This document shows positions 8,755-17,140 of a stretch of DNA of 34,753 bases, piece after piece. Location of the stretch: the NCBI GenBank assembly GCA_029098165.1, contig JAQXNU010000207.1, forward strand, positions 1 to 34,753. Direction: 5' to 3'. A program made the translations under genes and the position numbers. The stretch's first letter is position 1, and each line of letters opens with the position of its first letter. The notes below the pieces were generated by a model that saw only the letters and a list, made by a program, of their open reading frames with translations, ran no database searches and had not been told where the DNA came from. The stretch is from Clostridiales bacterium (GTDB taxonomy: Bacteria > Bacillota > Clostridia > Lachnospirales > Lachnospiraceae).

Positions 8755-10344
8755 ATGATAAACATTTTAATTGTTGACGATGATATCGCAACACTGGAAG
8801 TTATTCGAGATTCTGTGAATTGGGAAAAACTTGGTGTGAAGGAAGTTCGAATTGCATTAAATGTATCCTCTGCAAAGCAGATATTCAATGAAACACCAAT
8901 TGATATTGTAATAAGTGATATTGAAATGCCTCAAGAGTCCGGAATTGATTTTTTACGCTGGGTGCGAGAGGAAAACAAGGAATGTGAGTTCTTATTTTTA
9001 ACTTGTCATGAAAGCTTTCAGTATGCGTCACATGCAATCAGTTATAATGCCGCAGCCTATTTGACAAAACCATTTGATATTGAAGTCATGGAATTGACGT
9101 TACAAAAAATAATTGTGAAGATTAGACAGGCGAGAGAATTAAAAAAGTCTAGTGAATTGGGAATTTGGATGGAAAAGAATCATCGCTTTGTAAAGCTTAA
9201 TTTTTGGAAAACCTTATTAGATGGTGATTTGATTGGTAAACATCGAATCTGTGAGGAAATAAAGCGAAGACACCTAGACATTGAATATGATCATCCATAT
9301 TATTTAGTCTGCACAAGATTAAGTAATATGGAGTCTGACATTGAGAAGTACGGTAAGGATGTCTTTGAGTTTGTACTAGAAAGTTTCCATATGGAATTGT
9401 TAACTGGTAAGGTAATGAATGATTCGGTTGTAAAATATACGAATGGAGAGGTAATCTACTTCATTACCATTTGCTTGGAATCCGAGCAATTAAAAGAAGA
9501 GTGTCAAAAACTAATTGAAATTAGTAAGAATTACTTTAAGGGAACCATAACCTGCTGTGTGAGTACGGAATGTACGCTTGATGAATTTAATACAAAGTGG
9601 CAAAAATTAAAAAAAATCTTTGATTATAATATCAGTCATTTTGGTACTGTATTCGGAGAAGAGGATGCAGAGGCGGCAATTAATAATAATTTGCAAATCA
9701 TTGAATTAGACCAACTGATTCCTATGGTAGAACATAAACAAAAGGCACAGATTCTGCACTACTTAAAACACCTTTTTGATGAGCTTGCAGCCTCCAAACA
9801 CTTAAATGTTCATACGCTTTATTTGATGAAGCAGGAAATTATTCAAGTGGTTTATGCGGATTTAATGAAGTATGGAATTCAAGCAACAAAACTGTTTTAT
9901 GATGATTGTTCCATCAAGATTGAAGAACATGCCCTAGAATCAACGGTTGATATGATTCGATGGGTGAATTATTTATTAGAGAAAACGTATCAGTACGAAG
10001 ATGAAATAGCTAAAAATGCAACACTGGTTGGGAAAATTAATGATTATATTCATCAACACTATGCGGAAGATATTGGGCGTTGTGAGATTGCCAGTAGCTT
10101 CTTTTTGACACCGGAGTATCTAGCAAAAATGTATAAGAAAAAGACTGGTGTTAATTTAAAGGATTACATCAACGAATATCGAATTGAAAAGGCTAAGGAA
10201 TTGCTTTTATCAGGTGAGGTAACAATCGGTGATGTAGCGGAAAGGGTTGGATTTGATAACTTCTCTTATTTCTCCACCTTGTTTAAAAAGTTTACCGGAC
10301 AGACTCCAAAAGATTATAAAATGCAGGAAAGGCAGTCACTATAA
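8755..10344 (+). CDS. YesN-type response regulator with AraC DNA-binding domain
   Basis: 529 residues. An N-terminal receiver domain has acidic residues DDD at 8-10, phospho-acceptor D55 (ISDIEMPQESG) and conserved K105 (LTKPFD). A long poorly conserved middle follows, then a C-terminal AraC/XylS double helix-turn-helix (about 430-525) with AKELLLSG and VAERVGFDNFSYFSTLFKKFTG. Partner of the upstream kinase and probable activator of the ABC-importer operon at 10482. The coding end overlaps a terminator hairpin, so regulator and operon are separate transcription units. Confidence 0.94.
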   Translation: MINILIVDDDIATLEVIRDSVNWEKLGVKEVRIALNVSSAKQIFNETPIDIVISDIEMPQESGIDFLRWVREENKECEFLFLTCHESFQYASHAISYNAAAYLTKPFDIEVMELTLQKIIVKIRQARELKKSSELGIWMEKNHRFVKLNFWKTLLDGDLIGKHRICEEIKRRHLDIEYDHPYYLVCTRLSNMESDIEKYGKDVFEFVLESFHMELLTGKVMNDSVVKYTNGEVIYFITICLESEQLKEECQKLIEISKNYFKGTITCCVSTECTLDEFNTKWQKLKKIFDYNISHFGTVFGEEDAEAAINNNLQIIELDQLIPMVEHKQKAQILHYLKHLFDELAASKHLNVHTLYLMKQEIIQVVYADLMKYGIQATKLFYDDCSIKIEEHALESTVDMIRWVNYLLEKTYQYEDEIAKNATLVGKINDYIHQHYAEDIGRCEIASSFFLTPEYLAKMYKKKTGVNLKDYINEYRIEKAKELLLSGEVTIGDVAERVGFDNFSYFSTLFKKFTGQTPKDYKMQERQSL

Positions 10345-10360
10345 GCGACTGCCTTTCTTT
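10328..10360 (+). terminator. Terminator at the end of the response-regulator gene
   Basis: A perfect 10-bp stem AAAGGCAGTC / GACTGCCTTT, with the stop codon in its loop, is followed by CTTTG. The stem overlaps the last codons of the regulator gene. Confidence 0.75.
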
Positions 10361-10398
10361 GTTCATGACAACTATGTTCTTGTGCAAGCCTTAAAATC

Positions 10399-10450
10399 AA
10401 AAATAAAAGCCTTATTTTTAAAAGAAATGAAATTTCAGCTTTGATATACT
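10399..10450 (+). promoter_or_regulatory. Putative regulated promoter region of the sugar-uptake operon
   Basis: A -10-like TATACT (10445-10450) lies about 30 bases before the binding-protein start and has no recognisable -35 at the right distance, as expected of an activator-dependent promoter. Upstream, at about 10399-10421, there is an inverted repeat AAAAATAA / TTATTTTT. Binding by the AraC-type regulator is inference; no operator consensus is known to me for this regulator. Confidence 0.4.
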
Positions 10451-10481
10451 TTAGTTAATAAAACATACGGAGGATTTAACA

Positions 10482-12014
10482 ATGAGATTAAAAAGAGTAT
10501 TAGCAGCATGCTTAGTTACATCGATGATCTTTGGCTTGACTGCTTGTGGGAAAAGTGGAACTTCAGATAAAGCAGATAGTAGCACAACTAAAGGCGATAA
10601 CAAAAGCTACGATAAGATTGTTTACTCGTATGCAACCTTTAATAACATTCCAGAAGCTTCTGTACTTGATACTGTGGAAGAAGCGATTAATGAAATTACT
10701 CGTGAGAAAATAGGGGTAGAGGTTGAACTTTTACCAATCGCGATTGCGGATTACACATCCAATGTTGCTCTTGGCTTACAGGGTGGAGACCAAATCGATT
10801 GTTTCCAGACCTTAGGTAATTTTAATGTAGCTGTATCCAGTAACATGGCATATGATTTGACATCACTTATGGATACTTGTGCTCCAGAGACAAAGGAATT
10901 ATTAGGGGAAAACTTTTTAGCTGCTTGTAAGAAAGATGGAAAACAGTATGCAATTCCAACGTATAAACCATATGCTCTTACTCCGATGATTATCTATCGT
11001 CAGGATATTGCAGATGAACTTAGTATTGATATGAATACTGTAAAAAGTATCTATGATTTAACTCCAGTATTAGAACAGGTAAAAGAAGCATATCCAAACA
11101 TGACTCCATTAATCCCTTGTCAGACTGGTGATTCCGGTATGGGAAGAACAATTGCACAAGTGGATTACTTAACTGATGATTTATTTTCTCCAAAAGGTGT
11201 ATTAATCGGAGACGATATGAATGTTACTGATTTATACAGCACGGAGGAGTTCTCTAAACTTTGTGATTTAACTAGAAGCTGGTACAATGATGGATTAATT
11301 ATGAAAGATGCTGCAACAACTACAAGTACAGCTACAGAGCTTATGTCATCTGGAAATAGTTTTTGCTATATCGCATCTTACAGCTACCCTACAGAAGATA
11401 CCGCAGCATCCTTAGAAGGACAGTGTGGTAATGTAGATTTAGGTGCTGTTCAGATTGGTGATGCTTACCTTGCAACCGATTCCATCTGTGCAGTTAGCTG
11501 GATGGTTTCCTCTACTTCTAAGAAACCAGAAGCAGCATTAAAATTCTTAAACCTTACATTTACAGATAAAGATATCATCAACTTATTAATCTATGGTATT
11601 GAAGGAAGAGATTACGTAAAAGTGGATAACGATTATGTAGCTTACCCAGAAGGACAGAGCGCAGCAACAGTTCCATATACTGCACAGTTAAGCTGTGGTA
11701 CATTAGGTAACTTCTTCTTAATGTATCCTATGGTTGGAACCAATCTTGAATCTCTTGCTTGGGAAGAAGAACAAAACGTAAAGGCAAAGACATCTCCAGC
11801 AATGGGCTTCTTGTTTGATTCTAGTTCTGTAAAGACTGAATATACAGCAGTTAGCAATGTAATTAATCAGTATTTACCAGGCTTATCCTGCGGTAGCGTT
11901 GACCCAGCAACAGCACTTCCTGAATTCATCAACAAATTAAATGCAGCAGGATATGACAAGATCTTAGCAGCAAAACAGACACAGCTTGATGAATGGATTA
12001 AGAATAATAAGTAG
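10482..12014 (+). CDS. Carbohydrate ABC transporter substrate-binding lipoprotein
   Basis: 510 residues with a lipoprotein signal peptide ending in the lipobox LTAC (acceptor cysteine C22), then a Ser/Lys/Asp-rich linker and an extracellular solute-binding domain of family 1 (LplA-like) size. It is tethered outside the membrane and delivers sugar or oligosaccharide to the two permeases directly downstream. The start has a CGGAGG site. It is the first gene of a nine-gene plus-strand operon and lies next to a YesM/YesN pair, a pairing typical of Firmicute glycan uptake loci. The ligand cannot be read from sequence. Confidence 0.93.
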   Translation: MRLKRVLAACLVTSMIFGLTACGKSGTSDKADSSTTKGDNKSYDKIVYSYATFNNIPEASVLDTVEEAINEITREKIGVEVELLPIAIADYTSNVALGLQGGDQIDCFQTLGNFNVAVSSNMAYDLTSLMDTCAPETKELLGENFLAACKKDGKQYAIPTYKPYALTPMIIYRQDIADELSIDMNTVKSIYDLTPVLEQVKEAYPNMTPLIPCQTGDSGMGRTIAQVDYLTDDLFSPKGVLIGDDMNVTDLYSTEEFSKLCDLTRSWYNDGLIMKDAATTTSTATELMSSGNSFCYIASYSYPTEDTAASLEGQCGNVDLGAVQIGDAYLATDSICAVSWMVSSTSKKPEAALKFLNLTFTDKDIINLLIYGIEGRDYVKVDNDYVAYPEGQSAATVPYTAQLSCGTLGNFFLMYPMVGTNLESLAWEEEQNVKAKTSPAMGFLFDSSSVKTEYTAVSNVINQYLPGLSCGSVDPATALPEFINKLNAAGYDKILAAKQTQLDEWIKNNK

Positions 12015-12023
12015 GTGGATGTA

Positions 12024-12950
12024 ATGAGAACAGTTAAGAAAAAGAAATATAGAGGGACTGCGAAAAGCGGTCCCTTACTACTCATAGCGTTACCAGGAAT
12101 TTTGTATTTACTGATCAATAACTATATTCCAATGTTCGGTATCTTCTTAGCATTCAAGGATTATGATTTTGTAAAGGGTATCTTTAAAAGTGACTGGTGT
12201 GGATTTAAGAACTTTAAATATTTATTCAGCCAGGATGCTTTTACAATCACTAGAAATACAATTCTTTATAACCTTGCATTTATTGTGCTAGGAACAGTCT
12301 TTGCAATCTTTATTGCGATATTAATGTGTGAATTAGGTAAGAAAGCAAGGGTTAAGTTCTTCCAGTCTTCTTTATTACTTCCAAACTTATTATCTTGGGT
12401 AGTAATCGGATTTATAGGTTTTGCATTTTTGAATTCTGATACAGGATTCATCAATAATACCCTTATTAAATTCTTTGGTGGTGAACCAGTTGCTTGGTAT
12501 ACAACAAGCAAATACTGGCCATGGATTTTAATTCTTGTCTACTTGTGGAAAAATGCTGGTTACAGCTCCATTATTTATATGGCAAGTATTTCAGGTATTG
12601 ATAAGAGTATCTATGAGGCAGCTCAGATTGATGGCGCAACAAAAATAAAACAAATCAGACATATTACGTTACCAATGATTAAACCAACGGTAGTAATTAT
12701 GACGTTAATGGCAGTCGGAAGAATTTTCTTCTCTGATTTTGGATTATTTTATCAGGTGCCTATGAATTCAGGTGCTTTATATAATGTAACACAGACAATT
12801 GATACTTATGTATATCATGGTCTGATGGAATTAAATGATGTGGGTATGTCAGCAGCAGCAGGTCTTTACCAGTCCTTAATTGGTTTTATCCTTGTCGTAA
12901 CAGCGAATGCAATCGTACGTAAAGTTGACAAAGATAACGCATTATTTTAG
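12024..12950 (+). CDS. Sugar ABC transporter permease (LplB-like)
   Basis: A polytopic protein of 308 residues with about six membrane helices and the inner-membrane EAA loop YEAAQIDGATKIKQI ... LPMIKP, which contacts the ATPase. The N-terminus is the basic KKKKYRGTAKSG, common in LplB-type permeases. The frame is open from a GTG directly after the upstream stop (12015), but GTAGGTGG at 12011-12018 is a ribosome-binding site for the ATG at 12024. Forms the channel with the next gene product. No ATPase gene is in the locus, so a shared MsmX/UgpC-type ATPase elsewhere is presumed. Confidence 0.93.
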   Translation: MRTVKKKKYRGTAKSGPLLLIALPGILYLLINNYIPMFGIFLAFKDYDFVKGIFKSDWCGFKNFKYLFSQDAFTITRNTILYNLAFIVLGTVFAIFIAILMCELGKKARVKFFQSSLLLPNLLSWVVIGFIGFAFLNSDTGFINNTLIKFFGGEPVAWYTTSKYWPWILILVYLWKNAGYSSIIYMASISGIDKSIYEAAQIDGATKIKQIRHITLPMIKPTVVIMTLMAVGRIFFSDFGLFYQVPMNSGALYNVTQTIDTYVYHGLMELNDVGMSAAAGLYQSLIGFILVVTANAIVRKVDKDNALF

Positions 12951-12964
12951 ATGGAGGAATTAGA

Positions 12965-13852
12965 ATGAAAATGACAGATGAAAAGAAATTTCAACGGATT
13001 GCAACAATATTTCTTACTATTCTGACTGTAATCACGTTGCTGCCAATCTTATTAATTGTAATTGCTTCATTTACAAGTGAGCAATCGTTACTTGCCGATG
13101 GTTATTCGTTTTTCCCAAAGAAATGGAGCTTAGATGCATATCGCTATATGTTAAACCAAGGAAAGACAATCTTTCGTGCATATGGGATTTCCATTTTAGT
13201 TACGGTTGTTGGTACTGTAGTCAGCGTTTTAGTAACAGCAATGTTAGCTTATCCAATGTCCAGAAGGAACTTTAAATACCGTAATGCGTTGTCCTTTTTC
13301 GTATTCTTTACAATGCTATTCAACGGTGGTATCGTTGCATCTTATATGATGTATTCCAAGTTCTTTCATATTAAGGATACCATTTATGCATTGATGATTC
13401 CAAATTATCTTGTAACTGCATTTAACGTATTTTTGATTCGAAACTACTATTCTAATAATATACCAGAAGCCCTAATCGAAGCTGCACAAATCGATGGTGC
13501 TACGGAGCTTCGAACATTCTTTAGAGTTATTATTCCATTATCCGTACCAAGTATTGCAACGGTAAGTCTTTTTACTTCTTTATGCTACTGGAATGACTGG
13601 GTAAATGGTTTGTATTACATTCGTGATGCGAAATATTTTGGAATTCAGAATTTATTAATTAAGATTATGAATAATGTAGAATTCTTAAAATCAGGTTCTT
13701 CCAACTTAATTGGTACAGGAAATATGAATCTTCCAGGAACCTCAGTACGTATGGCGATGGCTGTAATTGGTATCTTACCAATCATCATTATCTATCCATT
13801 CATTCAAAAACACTTTATCAAGGGTGTTGTTGTTGGTGCTGTAAAGGGCTAA
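12965..13852 (+). CDS. Sugar ABC transporter permease (YtcP/LplC-like)
   Basis: 295 residues with about six membrane helices, the EAA motif EAAQIDGATELRTFFRVIIPLSVP and the usual C-terminal basic tail ending in KGVVVGAVKG. A TGGAGG site precedes the start. It pairs with the upstream permease as the heterodimeric membrane domain of a CUT1-type importer. Confidence 0.93.
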   Translation: MKMTDEKKFQRIATIFLTILTVITLLPILLIVIASFTSEQSLLADGYSFFPKKWSLDAYRYMLNQGKTIFRAYGISILVTVVGTVVSVLVTAMLAYPMSRRNFKYRNALSFFVFFTMLFNGGIVASYMMYSKFFHIKDTIYALMIPNYLVTAFNVFLIRNYYSNNIPEALIEAAQIDGATELRTFFRVIIPLSVPSIATVSLFTSLCYWNDWVNGLYYIRDAKYFGIQNLLIKIMNNVEFLKSGSSNLIGTGNMNLPGTSVRMAMAVIGILPIIIIYPFIQKHFIKGVVVGAVKG

Positions 13853-13867
13853 GAAAAAGGAGAAGTT

Positions 13868-14284
13868 ATGAACTTAGAAGCAAAGGAAATCCTACGTCTT
13901 CATGTAGTCTGTGAAAAAGAGATGGAAGTGAAGGAGGATGGACGTGGTTATCTACGAGTAATCCCAATCGTTCGTGGAACTTTTGAAGGATTACTTCGTG
14001 GAACTATTGTACCTGGTGGCGCAGACTGGAATACTTCCTATAACGAAGGTAAGGCACATGTATTTGCAAAATATTTATTACTGACTGATGATGGTAACTA
14101 TATTGCAATTGAAAATGAAGGGAAAATCGATTTCACAAAAGAATCAAGAATTAAAACCGTTCCGAGATTCCAAGTGAGCAATGATAGCCCCTATGCATGG
14201 CTAAATACTGGTGTCTATGTCGGCGAATTAAATGGCGGTGATGAGCCTGGTCAGGTTGAAATCACTATTTATCAATTGAGTTAA
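13868..14284 (+). CDS. DUF3237 family protein
   Basis: 138 residues, matching the full length of DUF3237. Diagnostic features are the VRGTFEGLLRGTIVPGGADW stretch, followed by AKYLLLTDDGNYIAIENEG and a C-terminal beta strand. The family is a small all-beta fold with no established biochemical role. It is soluble, has an AAGGAG site, and sits between the transporter and catabolic genes with 15-16 base gaps, so it should act on the same substrate or its products. A binding or isomerising role is speculation. Confidence 0.8.
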   Translation: MNLEAKEILRLHVVCEKEMEVKEDGRGYLRVIPIVRGTFEGLLRGTIVPGGADWNTSYNEGKAHVFAKYLLLTDDGNYIAIENEGKIDFTKESRIKTVPRFQVSNDSPYAWLNTGVYVGELNGGDEPGQVEITIYQLS

Positions 14285-14300
14285 GAAAGAGGCGAAAACA

Positions 14301-15125
14301 ATGAAGGTACAGGAAATTATCGATCGTGTGATCGCAAAAACAGGGTGTACTCCACTGCCTTATGATAAAACTTGTGATCATATTATGACAGGAGATCCAA
14401 ATCAGGAAGTTACTAAGATTGTAACAACCTTTATGGCAACCGTAGAAGTGATTGAAGCAGCAATCAAAGCAGGGGCTAATTTCATTATTACCCATGAACC
14501 TACCTGGTTTACAGGTAAGGATGATACCGATTGGTTATTAGAGGATCCGATTTATCAAAAGAAACGGAAACTAATTGAGGAACATCAGATTGCGATTTGG
14601 AGATTCCACGACCATATGCATATGGGAAGTGAAGATGGAATCTATCGTGGATTTGAACTAGAGACTGGATGGAATCAATACCGTATGAAAGAGGTTCCTG
14701 GAATGGAACACTTTGGAGCGTGTTATGAGATTCCAACGACGACACTGGCTCAATTATGTGAATATTTTAAACAACAACTTTCGATGGATGTGATTCAAAT
14801 TGTTGGAGATCCGCAAATGAAGGTTTCTAAAGTTGGAGTGCTTGTTGGCGGTGGAAGCTTAGGACTTGGTTTTGAAGAGCTTCCAATGAAATTAATGCAT
14901 AAGAATCAGTTAGATCTTGTCATCTGTGGTGATATCACAGAGTGGACAATTAGTGCATACGTTAGGGACGCTGCTGCGATGGGCTTTAACAAAGGTATGC
15001 TTGTGCTAGGTCATGAAAGAAGCGAAGAGATGGGAATGAAATATCTTGGAGAATGGATGCAAGACCTAGTAGAAGGTACACCAATTGAATTTATCGATGC
15101 AAAGGAACCATTTACTTACTTATAG
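14301..15125 (+). CDS. Nif3-like dinuclear metal centre protein
   Basis: 274 residues of the Nif3/YqfO superfamily. Metal-ligand clusters are visible: ITHEPTWF (near 62-69), FHDHMHMG (near 98-105) and the C-terminal GHERSEEMG. It lacks the PII-like insert of the longer YqfO proteins. Nif3 proteins bind two metal ions and have been linked to GTP cyclohydrolase-like and other hydrolase activities, but the role of this catabolic-operon subgroup is not established. Its location suggests a metal-dependent hydrolase or isomerase in the sugar pathway rather than housekeeping. Confidence 0.85.
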   Translation: MKVQEIIDRVIAKTGCTPLPYDKTCDHIMTGDPNQEVTKIVTTFMATVEVIEAAIKAGANFIITHEPTWFTGKDDTDWLLEDPIYQKKRKLIEEHQIAIWRFHDHMHMGSEDGIYRGFELETGWNQYRMKEVPGMEHFGACYEIPTTTLAQLCEYFKQQLSMDVIQIVGDPQMKVSKVGVLVGGGSLGLGFEELPMKLMHKNQLDLVICGDITEWTISAYVRDAAAMGFNKGMLVLGHERSEEMGMKYLGEWMQDLVEGTPIEFIDAKEPFTYL

Positions 15126-15137
15126 GAGGATAATACA

Positions 15138-15935
15138 ATGGCATATTTTGAAGGAAATTATTATTCGTTAGCTTTAATGAAACAAGCTTCTTTTCGAGTT
15201 TTTTTACCAAATGATGCGTTGCCAATCTTTAAAGAGGGGAATCCAAATTACGAACGTCCAATGAAAACACTTTATTTACTTCATGGATTTTCAGAAAATG
15301 AGAGAGCTTGGATGAACGGAAGTTCCATTACCGAACTTGCAATCAAATATAACCTTGCAGTTGTTATGCCATGTGGAGACAACAGTTTCTATCTTGACCA
15401 AAAGGGTACCGGAAGACAGTATGCAACGTATGTTGGTAAGGAACTTGTGGAATACATGACTAAGACCTTCCATTTATCTGACAAACGCGAGGATACATTT
15501 ATCGGTGGTCTTTCTATGGGTGGCTTTGGTGCAATTCACACCGGTTATCTCTATCATGACACCTTCTCTAAGGTAATGGCATTATCTTCGGCTTTAATCG
15601 TAAATAATATCAAGAACCAAAAGCCTGGATTTGTAGACCCAATTGCTGACTATGACTATTATACGTTAACCTTTGGTGATCTTTCCAAGTTAGAGGATAG
15701 TGTGAATAATCCAGCTTATCTTGTAAAGAAAGCGAAAGAAGAGAAGACGACATTACCTGAGTTATTCATGGCGGTTGGTACCGAAGATTTCCTTTTGGAA
15801 GAGAACCGTGAATTCCATCGCTTCTTGAAGGAACAAGGAATTGATGTTAACTATTATGAAAGCACAGGTGTTCATGACTGGAAGTTCTGGGATTCCTATT
15901 TGGAACCAGGCATTAAGTGGATGTTAGGAGTTTAA
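15138..15935 (+). CDS. Cytoplasmic alpha/beta-hydrolase esterase (EstA/esterase D type)
   Basis: 265 residues. Nucleophile S126 in GLSMG, acid D217 in GTEDF and histidine H246 in GVHDW give the expected triad. LLHGFSENERAW forms the oxyanion-loop region. The protein resembles tributyrin/acetyl esterases and carbohydrate-esterase family 1-like enzymes. There is no signal peptide, so its substrate must be inside the cell, consistent with deacylating an imported sugar ester. An AGGAGG site precedes the ATG, and the SGNH esterase starts three bases after its stop. Confidence 0.9.
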   Translation: MAYFEGNYYSLALMKQASFRVFLPNDALPIFKEGNPNYERPMKTLYLLHGFSENERAWMNGSSITELAIKYNLAVVMPCGDNSFYLDQKGTGRQYATYVGKELVEYMTKTFHLSDKREDTFIGGLSMGGFGAIHTGYLYHDTFSKVMALSSALIVNNIKNQKPGFVDPIADYDYYTLTFGDLSKLEDSVNNPAYLVKKAKEEKTTLPELFMAVGTEDFLLEENREFHRFLKEQGIDVNYYESTGVHDWKFWDSYLEPGIKWMLGV

Positions 15936-15937
15936 TT

Positions 15938-17140
15938 ATGTTTTGGAATACTTCATGGAGTTATCTCCCTGTCAATTATGGAACGAATATTGGTACAATT
16001 GAAAACATGACGCAGCGTTCGATTCTTTGGAATAATGTCAGTGGTAATAAAGTAAAAGTTCGATTTTCGAATCGATATGGAAAAACACCTTTATTAATTG
16101 AAAAGGCTGTGATTGCTCAATTAAAGGAAGGCAATGAGACCGTTTCGGAATCGGTTGTCTTAACTTATGAGAATTGTCAGCAAATTACGATTGAGCCAGG
16201 GAAGGAGTTTTATAGTGATGAAATCGAGTATACAATTTCAGCTGGTAGCAGATTTGTACTTTCTCTTTATGTGAAAGAGAAGACGGAAATTGCTTCTGCT
16301 TGCTCTACCTGGTCAGCAAAAGAGTTTCAGACAGTATATGCCCTTGACGGGGATCATACGATGGATGTAGAAATCGTAGGAAAAGAAAGCCGTGAAGTAT
16401 TCCCTTATGTGGAAGCGGATGTGAACAAGGCTACGATTCTGTTTGGAGTGTCTGAAATCTTAGTACAATCCGAACAGAAAGTTACCACGATTTGTTTATT
16501 TGGCGATTCCATTACCCATATGTCGTATTATCATGATGCACTTGCGCAAATCATTGCAGCTCAGTATCGAGGGAAAGCAACGTTGGTTAATCGCGGAATC
16601 GGTGGAAATCGTGTTCTTCATGATGCTTGCCATGTGAAAGCGATTCCAGGGGAGGGTAGCTGCTTTGGCAAGAGTGCCGTAAACCGTTTTGATCAAGATG
16701 CATTTTCTCCTTCCAAACCAGATGTAATCATTTACTTAGAAGGTGTCAATGATTTAATGCATCCATATATCTTTGAAAAACCAGAGGAAATCGTTACTGC
16801 AACGCAGTTAGAAAAAGCGGTTTCTACATTTCTTCATCGAGCCCATGATCATGGAACTCGTATGTATTTTGGAACTATTATGCCATTTCGTAATGATGAG
16901 ATGCCTTGGCTTGAAGAAGCAGAGAAAGTTCGACAGGAATACAATGAGTGGGTTCGTACACAAACAATAGCAGATGGTGTGATTGATTTTGATTACGCAT
17001 GCCGTAAGCAAGATAAGATTGAATATTTAAAAGACATGTTACACATTGGAGACGGTCTTCATCCAAACACTGCAGGTGGAGAGGAAATGGCTCGTCTTAT
17101 TCCAATGAATGAGATAATTAGCGAGAGCGAGGGATTTTAA
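15938..17140 (+). CDS. SGNH/GDSL-family esterase with N-terminal beta domain
   Basis: 400 residues from ATG 15938, which has TTAGGAG at 15922-15928; a longer in-frame extension starting at 15917 would overlap the previous gene and is rejected. The first 180 residues form a beta-rich domain. The catalytic part has block I GDSIT (S191), block II-like GIGGNR (220-225), block III GVND (269-272) and block V DGLHP (D372, H375). No signal peptide. It is the second esterase in the operon, so the transported compound probably carries one or more acyl groups. Its stop overlaps the kinase start by one base. Confidence 0.9.
   Translation: MFWNTSWSYLPVNYGTNIGTIENMTQRSILWNNVSGNKVKVRFSNRYGKTPLLIEKAVIAQLKEGNETVSESVVLTYENCQQITIEPGKEFYSDEIEYTISAGSRFVLSLYVKEKTEIASACSTWSAKEFQTVYALDGDHTMDVEIVGKESREVFPYVEADVNKATILFGVSEILVQSEQKVTTICLFGDSITHMSYYHDALAQIIAAQYRGKATLVNRGIGGNRVLHDACHVKAIPGEGSCFGKSAVNRFDQDAFSPSKPDVIIYLEGVNDLMHPYIFEKPEEIVTATQLEKAVSTFLHRAHDHGTRMYFGTIMPFRNDEMPWLEEAEKVRQEYNEWVRTQTIADGVIDFDYACRKQDKIEYLKDMLHIGDGLHPNTAGGEEMARLIPMNEIISESEGF

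Noticed and set aside
15917-15937. Seven-codon N-terminal extension of the SGNH esterase
   Set aside because: It would overlap the previous gene, and the ribosome-binding site at 15922-15928 serves the ATG at 15938.
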